A stretch of 64,000 nucleotides of DNA from Pseudisothecium myosuroides (taxonomy: Eukaryota; Streptophyta; Bryopsida; Hypnales; Lembophyllaceae): the NCBI GenBank assembly GCA_951799445.1, contig OX637287.1, positions 5,766,001 to 5,830,000 on the forward strand. Direction: 5' to 3'. The notes below the pieces were generated by a model. The model was not told the DNA's origin and searched no databases. It was given only the letters and a program-made list of their open reading frames with translations. Shown here one piece after another: positions 1 through 12,005 of the stretch (position 1 is its first letter; every line of letters starts with the position of its first letter). A program made the translations under genes and the position numbers.

Positions 1-87
1 TCTAACTGATGATGGCGGTTTTGAATTATTGTGCATTTGGAGGGGCTCACCTTAGATGCAAGAGTTGATTCAATCTGAATTCCTATT

Positions 88-486
88 TTAAAGTCTCAAG
101 CCTTTTTTTCATCAAAAAACATTCAAAACTGTCATTTCTATCGCAAAGAGCAAAAAAAATTAAAAATTATTTTTTGGGGGATATTTAAAAGAATCAAAGC
201 TTTCCATGTACTAGATAAAAGTACAATCTGTGGGGAAAAAAATAAAAATTATTTTATATTTTTGTGGGTTTTTTTCTGACTATCAAAATAAAATTGGACT
301 TTTAATACCATAACTTTTGCTCCAATGCACCAATTGAAATAAAAAAATTATATTCCTAAAAAGCTAAACTTGTATTTTTCTATCTTTGCAAAAAGTTTCA
401 AAAAATCACGACAAATATTGAAATTATACGAGCTTGTCCAAAATCCATTTTGCTCAGTGAGGGGACAATGGGACTTTACTAGTTAA
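88..486. mobile_element. Degenerate TTAA-type MITE (family a)
   Basis: This AT-rich segment matches the larger MITEs at 4812-5748 and 60566-61330 in several blocks: a run of Ts followed by CATTCAAAACTGTCATTTCT near 105-140, and AAAAAGTTTCAAAAAATCA near 390-410. The right end is GGGGACAATGGGACTTTA followed by AGTTAA. The left terminus is eroded, so the boundary is approximate. No ORF is present. The family assignment rests on shared internal blocks read by eye. Confidence 0.5.
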
Positions 487-2660
487 AATGTAAGTAAAAA
501 CATCATCTACACATTAGATGTTTTTGGGGGCATTGGAGGGCCATTTTTGGCCCATTCCCCATGTTGTGAACTAGCAAGTGCTGGCCAAAATTTTAAAAAT
601 AATAATTTCTTAAAATAATATTAATTTTTTAATTTCAGAAAAAAGAAATATCATTTGATGTGGTAGTTGTTCAACCACACCAGACTGCTGATGTGGCAAA
701 GTTCCCACAGTCCGGGAACTCAAGGGAACTTGCGGGCTTGTTAAGCTCATGAATCTCATCTAATGACTAGGAGTGAATTGAAGAGTGCTATATAATTTAC
801 AACATTTATTCATGATTTTTATGATGGAACTGAATTGGACATTGTGGATCATGCCACCTACGATGTTACAAAAGCACTCCAAATAAGTGGTCATTCTTGT
901 AAAATGGACTAATATAAAGCAAACATTGAACAAATCAAAGTCAAGCACATAAGAAATGATTTTTCTACCCATCAAGATGAACAATTGTTATTGTTATTTA
1001 AAGAAATTGATTGATTGTTATTTAAAAACTTATTGCTTTGACATGTGCAATTTAAAAGCATCTTGAACAAATCAAGGCACTTAATCCAACAAAAAAAATT
1101 CAATAATAGGACTTGGGATTTACAATGATTGGAATCTCTAATTTAAAATAATATAGTTGTCTAATAAAAATAGATGTTAGATAGACAATGAAACCATATG
1201 GCTTGCTACAAGGGTATCAAACTTTCAATAAAAGTTGGTTTACATTGTTACTCATAATGACAAATTCATCTGAAAGAAAAAAATTGTGGTTACTGCAAAG
1301 CAAAAGAGAATACTTAGGGGTTCAACAATAATACTTAGGATTTCCTTGCCTAATTACACTTGTCTACCCGCATAATTGGATATTGTGTGTTTCTCATCCT
1401 AAAATGTTCTATTCATTCTAATGGAGGACCCCCACGGTTTATGCCACGCAATGCTGCTTGTTGTCAAGAATTTTACTGAAAAAAAGTGCCTCTTCATCAA
1501 GCTCCATCCTCCTCGTCAACAATTTTTTATTGCAAACTCCCCTCATTGCTTTATACATAGTCATGAACCTTTAGGGGTTAAGGTATGAAATAAGTGTTAA
1601 TGAATTAACAATTAAGGTAATTAACTATACCTAAAATCACACAAATAAACAATTTAGCATAATTCCCATTATTATATTGAATTTTTTTTGTGGAAGTCTT
1701 GTTGGTAGTTAAAAGGGGATTTTAGCTAGATTCTATTAGAATGCATTTCTTAGACACAATATGAATAAACTACAAATTTTCAAAGTGCCAAAGATAGTTT
1801 TTTTTAAAATTCAACCATAGATTCTCATAAATAGTGGGAGACTGTACATTTTAGGCAAGAACATGTAGTGATTGGTTTTGGAAAGTGGTTGAAATGAACT
1901 AGGTAATTGCAAAGGAGGCCAAGTTATCAAAAATAATTGTCATTTAGGACCTACCGAGCTATAGGCAGCAAGTTTGGTATTGGCTTGCGATTATTTTTAA
2001 TTACTTGGCCTACTTTGCAATTACTGGGCATAACCTCAATGTAAGAAAGTTGAGAGCTCTCTTTGACTTCTTTGATTGCTTAATCAATGAAAACATGCCA
2101 CATCAACGAAAACTCTTCTGCATTCAGATTATGTTGGGTGAATTTGCACTCACTCACTAACCAGTTGGTAGTAGTAGAGATTTCTCTCACTAGCAGATCA
2201 ACGAAATTTCTACTGCATACCCTCCCTGGCTGTTGAAAATTTACACAAACAAGCAGTGAGCACTACCAATCTTAATTAGCCTCTCCTTAACCAATTGAAA
2301 CATGCCACGACGGCGAAACTCTCCTGCATTGAGATTATGAGGTGCAAAACTACTGCCTTATTCTGAAGAAAAGCATCCATGTGCACATGGTCTCTCAGTG
2401 TTAAGAGTCCCTGGTAGTGTTTGCAGTAGAATGAACCTAGTCCAAAGTTGTTGTACTGGCTAAATTCATTCCACCCTAACAAACTTGCGAACATCATTGA
2501 GATGCACAGATGGCAAAACTAACGGCATAATTTGGATATCATACACTCACTGCTGGTGTGCACAGCTTGTCACTGACCAAGATTGCTTGGCTCCTACTTT
2601 GTGCCGAACGTGCACTCCCTGGCCAGTTTGATCACAGAGTCACAGACCCTTCTGTCATTC
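487..2660. other. AT-rich intergenic DNA, no gene recognised
   Basis: No coding region could be supported. A solo MITE-like terminus (CCTTTAGGGGTTAAGG) lies near 1568-1583. Two related blocks at about 2095-2135 and 2300-2340 (each with CATGCCAC followed by GAAAACTCTTCTGCAT or a close variant) indicate an old local duplication. Confidence 0.6.
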
Positions 2661-2662
2661 AA

Positions 2663-2911
2663 ACTCAACAGCTCATATATATCAATGGCTGCTAAGTTCA
2701 CCAAGTTACAATTCTTATTACAATTAGTTGTTACTTCCTTTTGAAGGTTTGGATTAATTTGGAGCCCAATTCGTTGAATTCAATCAAATCAAACTCAACA
2801 GCTCATATCCATGGCTGCTAAGTTCACGAAGTTACAACTCTTATTACAATCAGTTGTTACTTCCTTGTGAAGGTTTGGATTTGGAGCTTCAATCGTTGAA
2901 TCCAATCAAAT
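2663..2911. repeat. Tandem duplication, unit about 125 bp, two copies
   Basis: Two adjacent copies begin AAACTCAACAGCTCATAT (about 2664 and 2791) and run through ATGGCTGCTAAGTTCAC, GTTGTTACTTCCTT and a final AATCAAATC block. They differ by scattered substitutions and small indels, so the duplication is not very recent. No coding content was recognised. Confidence 0.7.
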
Positions 2912-3351
2912 CCAGGCTGTGAAAGCTCCAAACTAAATATTTAATGGGATGATCATATTGCTTTCTTCCCTTCCCAACTGCGAAGTGATGTTAACTACTG
3001 ATTGAAGAAACAGAAGATGCTAGTACTAGTGACTGTAATGATGCTGCATTGTTGGACAAGGAAGTGAACCAGTGACGAGCCATGGGCTCGATCGTCCGTA
3101 CAGCCAATACATGGCAAATGGACAACTTGACAAGGTATATTCGCTGCCAAGCTTGTCGCAGTCGACGACGTGCTTGAGATTTGGGTAATTACTGTAAGTT
3201 TTGGAGTAAGCAAAGGGTGACAATCAATTGTCGTGGATGAATGACGCAACTACTGCCTACTAACTTCGCAGATGTCGCCGTAAATTAGGATCTGTTCATG
3301 CCACGCTCATTTTCTCTTGAATGAGTGCGTCTCTCTTTCACTTGCATCAAG

Positions 3352-3444
3352 ATGAACCCTGTTCTCCTGTGGCTCAAATTACCCATCATTATAACTGTCA
3401 TTTACCTATCATGCGAAGCTCACACTAGAAGCAAAGTCTATATG
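3352..3444 (+). pseudogene. Orphan first exon resembling a subtilisin-like protease
   Basis: From the ATG at 3352 the reading frame gives a hydrophobic signal-peptide-like start (MNPVLLWLKLPIIITVIYLS), then a short polar stretch ending in SKVYM, directly followed by a good splice donor (GTACGT). Plant subtilases start with a signal peptide and then a KVYIVYMG-type stretch opening the I9 propeptide. No I9, S8 or PA domain was found downstream on either strand, so this would be a gene fragment. The resemblance is short; a chance ORF cannot be excluded. Confidence 0.25.
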
Positions 3445-4539
3445 GTACGTTATATCACTCCACTTCGGTCACTAAAATTGCCACCCTATTTCTTAGGGTT
3501 TCAAGAAGGAGTCAACCTTCGTGATCGAAGTCAATCCTATTTGTTAGTCCGGCGCGGCTAGTGACTAGCTAGCGAGGTGAATAGGGTCAACTTTCGTGAC
3601 AAAAGTTGAGCAGCTAGAAATCAGTACCATGGATTTTTCCCTGTGTCTTCTTCACGTACTCTCCACTCTGATGAACAAATCCATGGGCCTGGCATCCGAT
3701 AAATCATTTAGTCCTGAATCATTGATAGTGGGCTGTCAGGTACAATTTTCAGTTTACAAGTTACGAAGAGCAAGTGACGGAAAATGCTGATTTCAGTATC
3801 CTCAGTCCATTGTTGACAGAGTACTGGCAATTGAGTTGTCTGGTTGCTAGCCGGCGTGTTGAACTTAGATTGCGGAATTTCGTACATCATTTTCAAAAAT
3901 TTAAAGTGTGATCAGGTGACCACACAAGATCTCTTTCAATGGGATAGTTTGAGGCCACTGTGGGCAATTAACTTACACCAACCCACAATTGAAATAGAAG
4001 GGTTGGTTGTTCTAATATATCAACATGACTCTCGACTGCAGACATCAATGCTTGTTTGTTTTTGAGAGGGAGAAAAATGTTCTTAAAAAGAGCATATAAG
4101 GTGAAATTTCCACTTTGAAATAAGTATAATACTTGGAGCTAGTAAGAGCTGCCATTGTCTGGCATATGCATGTTCTGAAACATTTAATTGTTTTAGAAGA
4201 TCTCAACTGTAACTTAAAATAAATTCCAAGATTTGTTTCTACCTTACCTCATGCCAAAAAAGAAGTGAAAAAAGTCCAATTTGTTTGACAAACCCTGTCT
4301 GTCTGCATTTCATTTGCTGTGCACCTGACTCTTCAGTTGAAGTGTGGTGGTACCTGTTGCTGGAGTCATCAATGCCCAAAGTGAGCTTCATCTTGGTGAG
4401 TTCTGTAAATTTTATTGATGCCTTGACCACAGCCTTTGGCCGGCGTTGTCTCCTTCCTGACAACCTCATCCCAAGGTCTAGTGCTGTTGACCATATATTG
4501 GAGTAAATGATATAAGGTAGGAGGTTCTAAGAGCTCACA
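3445..4539. other. Intergenic, no supported gene
   Basis: Short overlapping ORFs of 60-78 codons occur on both strands, but none has a recognisable domain or a convincing exon chain. Confidence 0.5.
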
Positions 4540-4653
4540 GGCTCTAAAATCGCCCACCTTCTCAAATGTACACCTCTTGTACATGTTGCTTTTCCATAGC
4601 CTTCAGCAATGTACAAATAGTGTACATTTTAGGAGGTGGGCGATTTTAGAGTC
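4540..4653. mobile_element. Short hairpin MITE (about 114 bp)
   Basis: The two ends are long inverted repeats: the left arm starts GCTCTAAAATCGCCCACCTT and the right arm ends with the complement, TAGGAGGTGGGCGATTTTAGAG. Complementarity extends about 40 bases per arm through a TGTACA-containing stretch, leaving a loop of only some tens of bases. No clear target-site duplication was found. Confidence 0.6.
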
Positions 4654-4811
4654 CTATGTCATTTCAACTTCAAAATTTAATAACTAATTCCTCAAAGCTC
4701 CAAAAAATATGAATCGACATGATTTAGATGCCGATTTCACTTGTCTTTCAAGGAAAATTTACTGAAAAATATTTCAAGATGTTTCAACTCTCCAAAATTT
4801 AGTTTCAATTC

Positions 4812-5748
4812 TTAACCCCTAAAGGCCCAAGGTTTCTGCCAAAAAACACTAAAAACTGCCATTTCTATAGCAAAAAGTAAAAAAAAATTAAAATTGTTTT
4901 TTTCCCACATCTAACCGTAGGATCTTACTCCTAATTGGTATGAGAATGTGTGGAAAAAATTTCAGAATTTTTGACCGCACAGATTGCAAGATATCTGCGT
5001 TTAAAGTGGAAAAAACAAGTTTTTCAGCACATTGCGGGACCAGATTTTTTGTCTTTAAACATTTTTAACTTAAATTTTTTGCACTACAGCGTTTTGAGCT
5101 TTAAATCTTTATAGTGGAGAATTGAGTTGAGAGTTTAGGAAAAAAAAAAGAAACTCAAAAAAACTTAATTTTCATCCTTAAAAAAATTGTTAAGTAGAAG
5201 TAGGTATGAGATAGAAGGAAAATCTAAAATTTTAATATCTTTTAGATGGAATTAAAATGCACTAATCCCAATGGTGAGATTGTTCTAGCAAGTAAACTAA
5301 ACCATGCCCAAAAAAAAAATTGAAAAATTTGAAAAATTGCATTCAGAAATGAGTCCTACAAGTTGTTTTTTTCAAGAAGATGCTCAAACTGCCCGAAAAA
5401 CAAGAATGCCCATAACTTTCTCATAACATATCCAAATGAAATGAATAAAAGCTTTCTAGATAGACAAATATATAATCTATGAGAAAAAAAATATTAAAAA
5501 AAAAATTCAAATTTTTGTCCATTTTTTTTTTGCTGCCCGGGCTGGCCCCCGTCCCCTGTTTTGAGCTTATTTGGTCCTAACTTTTTTTCCGTGGCACCGA
5601 TTGAGAAAAAAATTACATTCTCACAAAGCTTATCAGTTTTTCTATCTCCAAAAAAAGTTTCAAAAAATCAGAACACAATTTCAGCCCGTAGGTACCTGCC
5701 CGAAAATGCATTTGTCCCCCGAAGGGACAACGGGCTTTTAGGGGTTAA
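4812..5748. mobile_element. TTAA-flanked MITE, family a (937 bp)
   Basis: The element starts TTAACCCCTAAAGGCCCAAG and ends CTTTTAGGGGTTAA, giving inverted termini abutting TTAA. The inverted copy at 60566-61330 matches it through nearly its full length; this copy has roughly 150 bp extra near its right end. A TTAA target and CCC-start termini are the signature of piggyBac-class elements. No transposase is encoded, so it would be non-autonomous. The class assignment is inference; the element boundaries are directly visible. Confidence 0.75.
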
Positions 5749-6842
5749 ATGAGCAATTTATGGACTTCCTGCCCTATATTTCAATGAAATTCTTTTTCAT
5801 TTGTTTAAAAAATAAAAAATAAAAAACTCGTATATATTATCGAGAAAAGATCATGAGGTTTTCAAGTAACTTTATCCTTTTACGCTGAAGGAGCCTAGAA
5901 TTGGCCTACAAAAAATTCTACATGCAGTATGCCTTGCATTTAATGTTGTGTGGCCCATCCCAAAGACTAGCTGCCCATCCCAAAAAAAGATTCTCATCAC
6001 AATGAAAGCTTTCACATCTTTGTCAAACTTCTTTGCCCGCAAATGGATGGCTCCCTTTACTTCGCCCACATATGGACGACTCCCTTATTTTCCTTGATGC
6101 CGCACCCTTAGGACTGACTTGGTATTAATTTAACTTAATCATTAGCATCCCAATCAGTCATTGAAGTTTGGTTTATAATAATCATTTATCTCAGTTTTTT
6201 TAAGGCCCAAGTATATTCATTATATTGTATGTAAGTTGTTTTGTATTGTAAAACTTTAGCCCAATTTTGGATGTTAAAGGATTAATGACACAAAAGTGAT
6301 GTCTAACCATTGGTTGGATACCGGTGTAAGTTATGCACATGGCATTGATACCTATTACTTGAACCTTCTTTGGGAATTGTGCCATTATCTACATTGGTCC
6401 AACGTTTTAGCTTGCAGTTGGGAAGACAATTGATGGTTTCAAATATATTGGATATGCCTATCTTATGTGTTGTAGACTTTAGAGGTACATATTGTTAATG
6501 CTCGTGTTAATGTAGAGAAAGGTGGAATTTTATTTTGAGCCATAAATGTATAGAAATCCTATACAGAAAAAAAAAATTGAAGGGAATACTTTGTTAAACA
6601 CCATCCTTTTGAAATGGGTGAAATCACTAAAATTTAGTAAAGCCTATCTTGGAATGTTGTTCCTCCTTTTTGAATGGATGTATAAACTTTTTAGATAGAT
6701 AAATAATTTTTTATGTTTTGTCATTGCCAGTGGGTGCAAATAGCTTCATCACTCTTGTAATGGTTAGTTTTTGTACTACCCAAAATAAATTATATATAAA
6801 ATGTTGACTAAAATAATTCTTGATGGCTCTTTTTCAATTGGC
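5749..6842. other. AT-rich intergenic DNA
   Basis: No gene, RNA or clear repeat boundary was recognised between the two flanking MITEs. Confidence 0.5.
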
Positions 6843-7532
6843 TTAATCCCTAAAGTCCCAAAGTCCTTGCGGGGGACTCTTAGAATTTTTGGTAGACTTA
6901 TGTGATTTCAATTCTTGACATGATTTTTTGAGACTTCTTTTTACAATAGAGAATTACAATAGCTTTCTTAAAATATAATTTTTATTTCAATTTGTGCCTA
7001 GAAGCAAAACTTATGCCACCCTAACTAAAGTGCCAAAAGCAAGTTGAGGGGCAACACAAAAAAATCCCAAAAAATTGAATTCTTCTCATTTTTAAAATTT
7101 TTCACAAAAATAACATTTTTATCTACATGTGAAGCTTTGATTCAATCTATTTGGATTAGTGATGAAAAAGTTATGGACAATCTTGTTGTTTGGGCAATTT
7201 AAGCATCTTCTTAAAAAAATAGCTAGTAGAATTCATTTTTGATGGCAATTTTTATTAATTTTTAATTTTTTTAATCAAACAAGGTTAAATTTTCTTGCTA
7301 GAAGAATCTCACTATTGGCATTATCGTGCTTCAATTCCATCTTAGAACTACTAATGAGTTAGTTTTTTGTTCAATCTTATACTTCTACTTAATAATTTTT
7401 TAAGAATGAAAAGTCAAGTTAGTAAGTTAAGAAGATTCAAAGCCAAAATTAATTTTTTTTATTCTTTGCAATAAAAATGGCAACTTTGAATGTTTTTTGA
7501 TGAAAAAAAGGCCTTAGGACTTTAGGGATTAA
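6843..7532. mobile_element. TTAA-flanked MITE, family a, opposite orientation (690 bp)
   Basis: It starts TTAATCCCTAAAGTCCCAAA and ends GGACTTTAGGGATTAA. Internal blocks (GAAAAAGTTATGGACAATCT, GCATCTTCTTAAAAAAATA, CTTCTACTTAATAATTTTTT) match the 60566-61330 copy in the same orientation. It is more diverged and shorter than the other full copies and has no ORF. Confidence 0.7.
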
Positions 7533-8714
7533 ACCAAGACCGTCTATTCATTCCAAGACCCATATCAAAGCCTCCACAATAGTGACACAAAACTACACAC
7601 CTCCACTAGAAAGTCCCAAAAATTTCAGCATTTTTTTTTGGGAATTACCCCCACTCCTCTAATCTATCCTAAAACTAAAGTAGTTTATTAGTGTGCCCTA
7701 TGTTGTTGCCACATCAAAAATAAAAGTAAAAGTATATTCCTAATTTTTTAATTCCTAATCACAAAATTCAATCATTTTCACACCGTAGATATAAGCACCA
7801 CAAAACAAATTCTATGCACAAATTTCTTTTTGTATGAAAATCAATGAAACAAATAAGAAGACCCTGGCCACTATTTCAATTTTATCTTGAACCAACCCTT
7901 TTTTTTTTGGCACCACGGGGCTAGATTGCACCATTTCAAAATAATTGTCTACTTTTCACTAGATAAAAGTAATCTTTTTTCACCATAAATTTTCCATTTA
8001 AAAAAAAATTCTGGATGAAGTCGCCAAATTTGGATGAAAAAGTGCATGAATATGATTGGAAAGTGTTTTTTTTTCCAAAAGATGGATGAATGCAGAAATA
8101 CAATGCTTCACCAAATTTTCACCAAATTTTCAGTGATCGCCATCTTGGCACTTTCTCAAAAAGGGGAAAAAAAAAGGGGGGGCTGGTTGGAATAGGATCG
8201 CAGCGGTGTTTCATCAGTTTGTCATAAAGCCAAAGCCTGAACTGATGGTCCGTCTGTTCCTCTCTTGCTGCAATAACTTAAACAGAAAGGGCGACCAAGA
8301 ATTTGGCTGACAGATTCCTGACAGCAGCAGGTGCTGAAGTTGGTAATGTCCAAACTGTCCTTTCAGGAAAGGTTCACATGACCGTCTGCCTGCAGCAGCA
8401 GCAGCACCAGCACCAGCAGCTCCACCATTTGTCGAAGTTAGTAGAAACAAACTGCCCCCGCGGCGGGTATCCCCTGCCGGCAAGATCAAGAATCTGGACT
8501 GACCAGCGCGTGGGAAATTGCGGGAATCAGTCAGTCGATTTCGAGTAAGAATAATCCTAATACACACTTTTCTTACGCCGCATCAGAAGTCTGTCCGGGT
8601 TCATTTCAGGGCATTGAATTGAAGAACTACTACTCACACTTCTTTAATTACTACAGACTTGTGGGATTAGTCAATGGTCCGGAAGTACAAGTGTTGTCGC
8701 TGTGATTCGGCAGC
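7533..8714. other. Intergenic region with a CAG/CAC run
   Basis: No gene is supported. A CAG/CAC-rich microsatellite lies at about 8391-8423 and gives glutamine/histidine runs in a short ORF that shows no other sign of coding. Confidence 0.5.
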
Positions 8715-10084
8715 TTGATTTCAGCTTACTCTACGATCTCCCAAGATTTGGAGTTGCCTAATCATACTGTAGAACTTGCACCGGACTACTACTAGTTCTA
8801 CGACAGGGGCACAGAGCAATTTGCGGCCATTTTCAAGTAGTTCTTGAGAGATTCCAGAAAAGGAATATCCAGAGAGTCGTAGTCTTGGATCGTGACTAGT
8901 CGCAGTTGTGTCGATCATCTCCCCTGCCAAGCTGAATGTTTGCTTGAGGTGCACGTTCATGGCAGAGCTAGAGACACTGGGGAGAGACAACTCAAGGTAG
9001 TCTGCTCTTACAGCGACCTTTCAAGAGCTGATTGCATTTGGGGGGCTGTTGAAATTCCTTGAAAAAAATTCAGTTAATTGGCATTTTTTTCATGAAGAAA
9101 AATGGAATTGGCATCAAACCCAAGTCATTTCGTATTTTTTGGACCTCCATGGAGTTAGTTACAAATTTTTGAAGTTGAAACATAGTGGTCACTAGAAGCA
9201 ACTATAATTGCATGAAACGTACACTATTGGAACATTGAAGAAAGAAAAATGTACCTCTGTATTAGAAGTCGCTTTTAGAGCAGGGGCGCTCTTAGAACAC
9301 CCTACCTTACCATTGATTGGGGACGCACCATACAACATCCAGAGAAGTGAGAGAGCAGGTTGGAAAAAGCAAGCCTTCTTGAAAATGGAGAAATTAGTGA
9401 AGTCAAATGTTCAATGGACATGCATTTAATTTTAGAATTTTGTACAATTAATATTGGTTTTTGAAATTTACACCAACAGGAACGGTTTTCTTTGAGCATT
9501 GCTTGCTATAATGTGTCGATTACATACTTGTAGAATTTTAAAAGTGAAAGAACTTGTAAATTGTAGCCAAATCTTTGCAAGTCATTCAGAAGAGCTTAGC
9601 TATTGATTCTTAACAAATATCTCTAGTGTATTTCAATGAATATATGCAACAAAAGCAAGGATAAATGTGTCTTCAACATCACATTTAAAACTCTTTACTA
9701 TTACATTTTCTTTGCATATTAAGTCATACCAATAGAAAGGAGGTTTTAGGGCACCATATTGCATTATTGGAGTTCGGTGTCTAGGATGACCTTTCTACTA
9801 GCACATGAGATTAAAAACATACCCCTGTATGAGTGGATAACTTCCACATCTCATGTAATTAAAAAATTCTTCTTCTAATGCCTATTTATATTAAAAAAAT
9901 CCTAAAAGTTGCTTTACATTTGGGCGTGCCAAGCTAAAAAAATCAAAATTTTAGGAGATTTTCATTGGACAAAAGTTTGAAAAAGGTCCAACTTGACCGG
10001 TAAGAGTACTCCAAATGTTTGATTTTCTTGGCTTGGCCCCAAGTATAAAGCGTCTCTAAGTGAGCATACTCACCAAACTACTAT
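8715..10084. repeat. Expansin upstream-array unit 1 (diverged, no promoter part)
   Basis: This is the oldest-looking copy of a long unit that recurs at 10085, 12006 and 13953. Shared landmarks in order include a GGCCAT...AAGTNGTT block, GTTTGCTTGA, GCACCATACAACA, AATGGACATGCATT, CTTTGCAAGTCATTC, GACCTTTCTACTA, ACATCTCATGTAAT and CTCCAAATGTTTGATTTTCT. Unlike later copies it is not followed by the expansin promoter block. Nothing coding was recognised, although its first 300 bp are less AT-rich than the later copies. Confidence 0.65.
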
Positions 10085-12005
10085 TATGGTAGGACAATGC
10101 GGCCATGTTTAAGTGGTTATTGAGAAATCCCAAGAATTAAATATCTATAAGAATCATAGTTTGAGTTATGAAGGAGAGGATTGTGACTAGAAATTGTGTC
10201 ATCTCCCTTGCCTCCATGTTTGCTTGAAGGGTATGTTTATAGCAAAGAGACAAGCAAGCTTAACTTACTAAGCATCAACTAAAAATGCACCATACAACAC
10301 CACAACTAGAAATGAGAGCAAGCCTTTTAAAAATATTCAGTTGACGATTTCCATTCAATGAACATGCATTGAACCGCTTCAAAGTTTTGTACAATTACTA
10401 TTGATTTTTGAAATTATTCCCCTAATAGAAACGCATTTTTTTTAAGATTGCTTACTATATTGTATTGATTACGTACTTGCAGAATTTCAAAAATCAAAAA
10501 GCTTGTAAACTATAGAGATCTCTGCAAGTCATTCAAAAGAGCTAAGCTATTAATTTTTAACAAATACTCTGTATCTATAGTGTATTTCAATGAATCTATG
10601 TAACAAAAACAAAGGTAAATTTATCTTTGAAATCACATCTAAAACTCTTTATTATTACACTCTCTTTGTATAATTACTACTAGTAGAAAAGAGGTTAAAG
10701 GGCACCAAGTTATATTATTGGAGCTTGGTGTTCCTAAAATGACCTTTCTAATAGTAGCATATAATATGTAAAATATGTCCCTAAATGAAAGGACAATTTC
10801 TACATCTAATATAATAGAGTTAAAAAAATAAAATTCTAATGCCTATTCGCAAAAGAATCCTAAAAATCAATAAAATCAATAAAATCAATTTTTCTAGAGA
10901 TTGTCATTAGCCAAGAGTTTGAAAAAGGTCTAGCTTGACTTACAAGAGTGCTCCAAATGTTTGATTTTCTTCGCTTGGTCCCAACTCCCAAGCGTAAAGC
11001 ATACCCAAGTGAGCGTATTCTAACCATTTTCCCTTATTACATAAATTAGTGTAAAATGTCAGGAAATATAGCGTGGGGGGCACCCACCTCCAAGGCGGCC
11101 TCATTCATTGTGGGCAGACCAAAGCCATTGGAGCACCAACAACCTACATGAAGGAACTCCTCCGTCAGGGGCAGGTAAGTAGCCCGGCGGGTAGTGGATG
11201 AATGAATGAAGAACACAACCACAAACATTCATCCACCCACACCGACGTGTTTAATTAGACATGAAGAGGCAAAGAGAAGAGAGCGTAGTCAAGGCATTCA
11301 GCACCACAACGCCACTGGAGTGTTTTCCTCTCTGCGCTCGGGGCTCCACCTCTCGTGTGCTCGTTCACTCTCACTTCCGCTGCGCTTGTCTGCCGCCTCT
11401 TCATATTGCGCATTCAGCTTCCTCTTCATCTCTCTTTCCAATCGATCAATTCACATTCAACAATCATAGGAGTCCGTCGCGGAGCCGCCGTTGTTGTGCT
11501 TCTTCTACATCTCATGTGATAGTTTTTTTTTTAATATTCGAATGCCTATTCACAAAAAAATCCTAAAAAATGCTTTACACTGGGTAAGCCAATAAAATCA
11601 ATTTTTTTTTAGAGATTCTCATTAGCCAAGAGATTGAAAAAGGCGTAGCTTGACTAATGAGAGTACTCCAAGTGTTTGATTTTCTTCACTTAGACCCAAC
11701 TCCCTAGTCTAAAGCATCCCCAAGTGAGCACATTCACCATTTTTGCTTAATACATAAATTAGTGTAAAATGTCAAGAAATATAGCGTGGGGGCACCCACC
11801 CCCGAGGCGACCCTCATTCATTTTGGACATAGGAAGGCCATTGGGGCACCAGCAAGCTACATGAAGGAACACCTCCGTCGGGGGCAAGTAAGGAGCTTGG
11901 CGGGCAGTGGATGAATGAATGAAGAACACAACCGCAATATTCATTTACCCACACCGATGTGTTTAATTAGACATGCAAAGGCAGAGAAGAGAGAGCGTAG
12001 TCAAG
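10085..12005. repeat. Expansin upstream-array units 2 and 3
   Basis: Unit 2 (10085 to about 11505) is a full upstream block followed by a copy of the expansin promoter, 5'UTR and first codons (11037 to about 11505). Its start codon is ATA instead of ATG (11466-11468). Within the signal-peptide codons it switches, at TTCTACATCTCATGTGATAG, into the middle of another upstream block. Unit 3 then runs to a second promoter copy (about 11750-12005), which is cut off after the block AGAGAGCGTAGTCAAG. The two units form a dimer of about 1.9 kb. Confidence 0.75.

Noticed and set aside
8303..8548. Glutamine/histidine-rich ORF as a gene
   Set aside because: The run comes from a CAG/CAC microsatellite; the rest shows no domain and the opposite strand is equally open.
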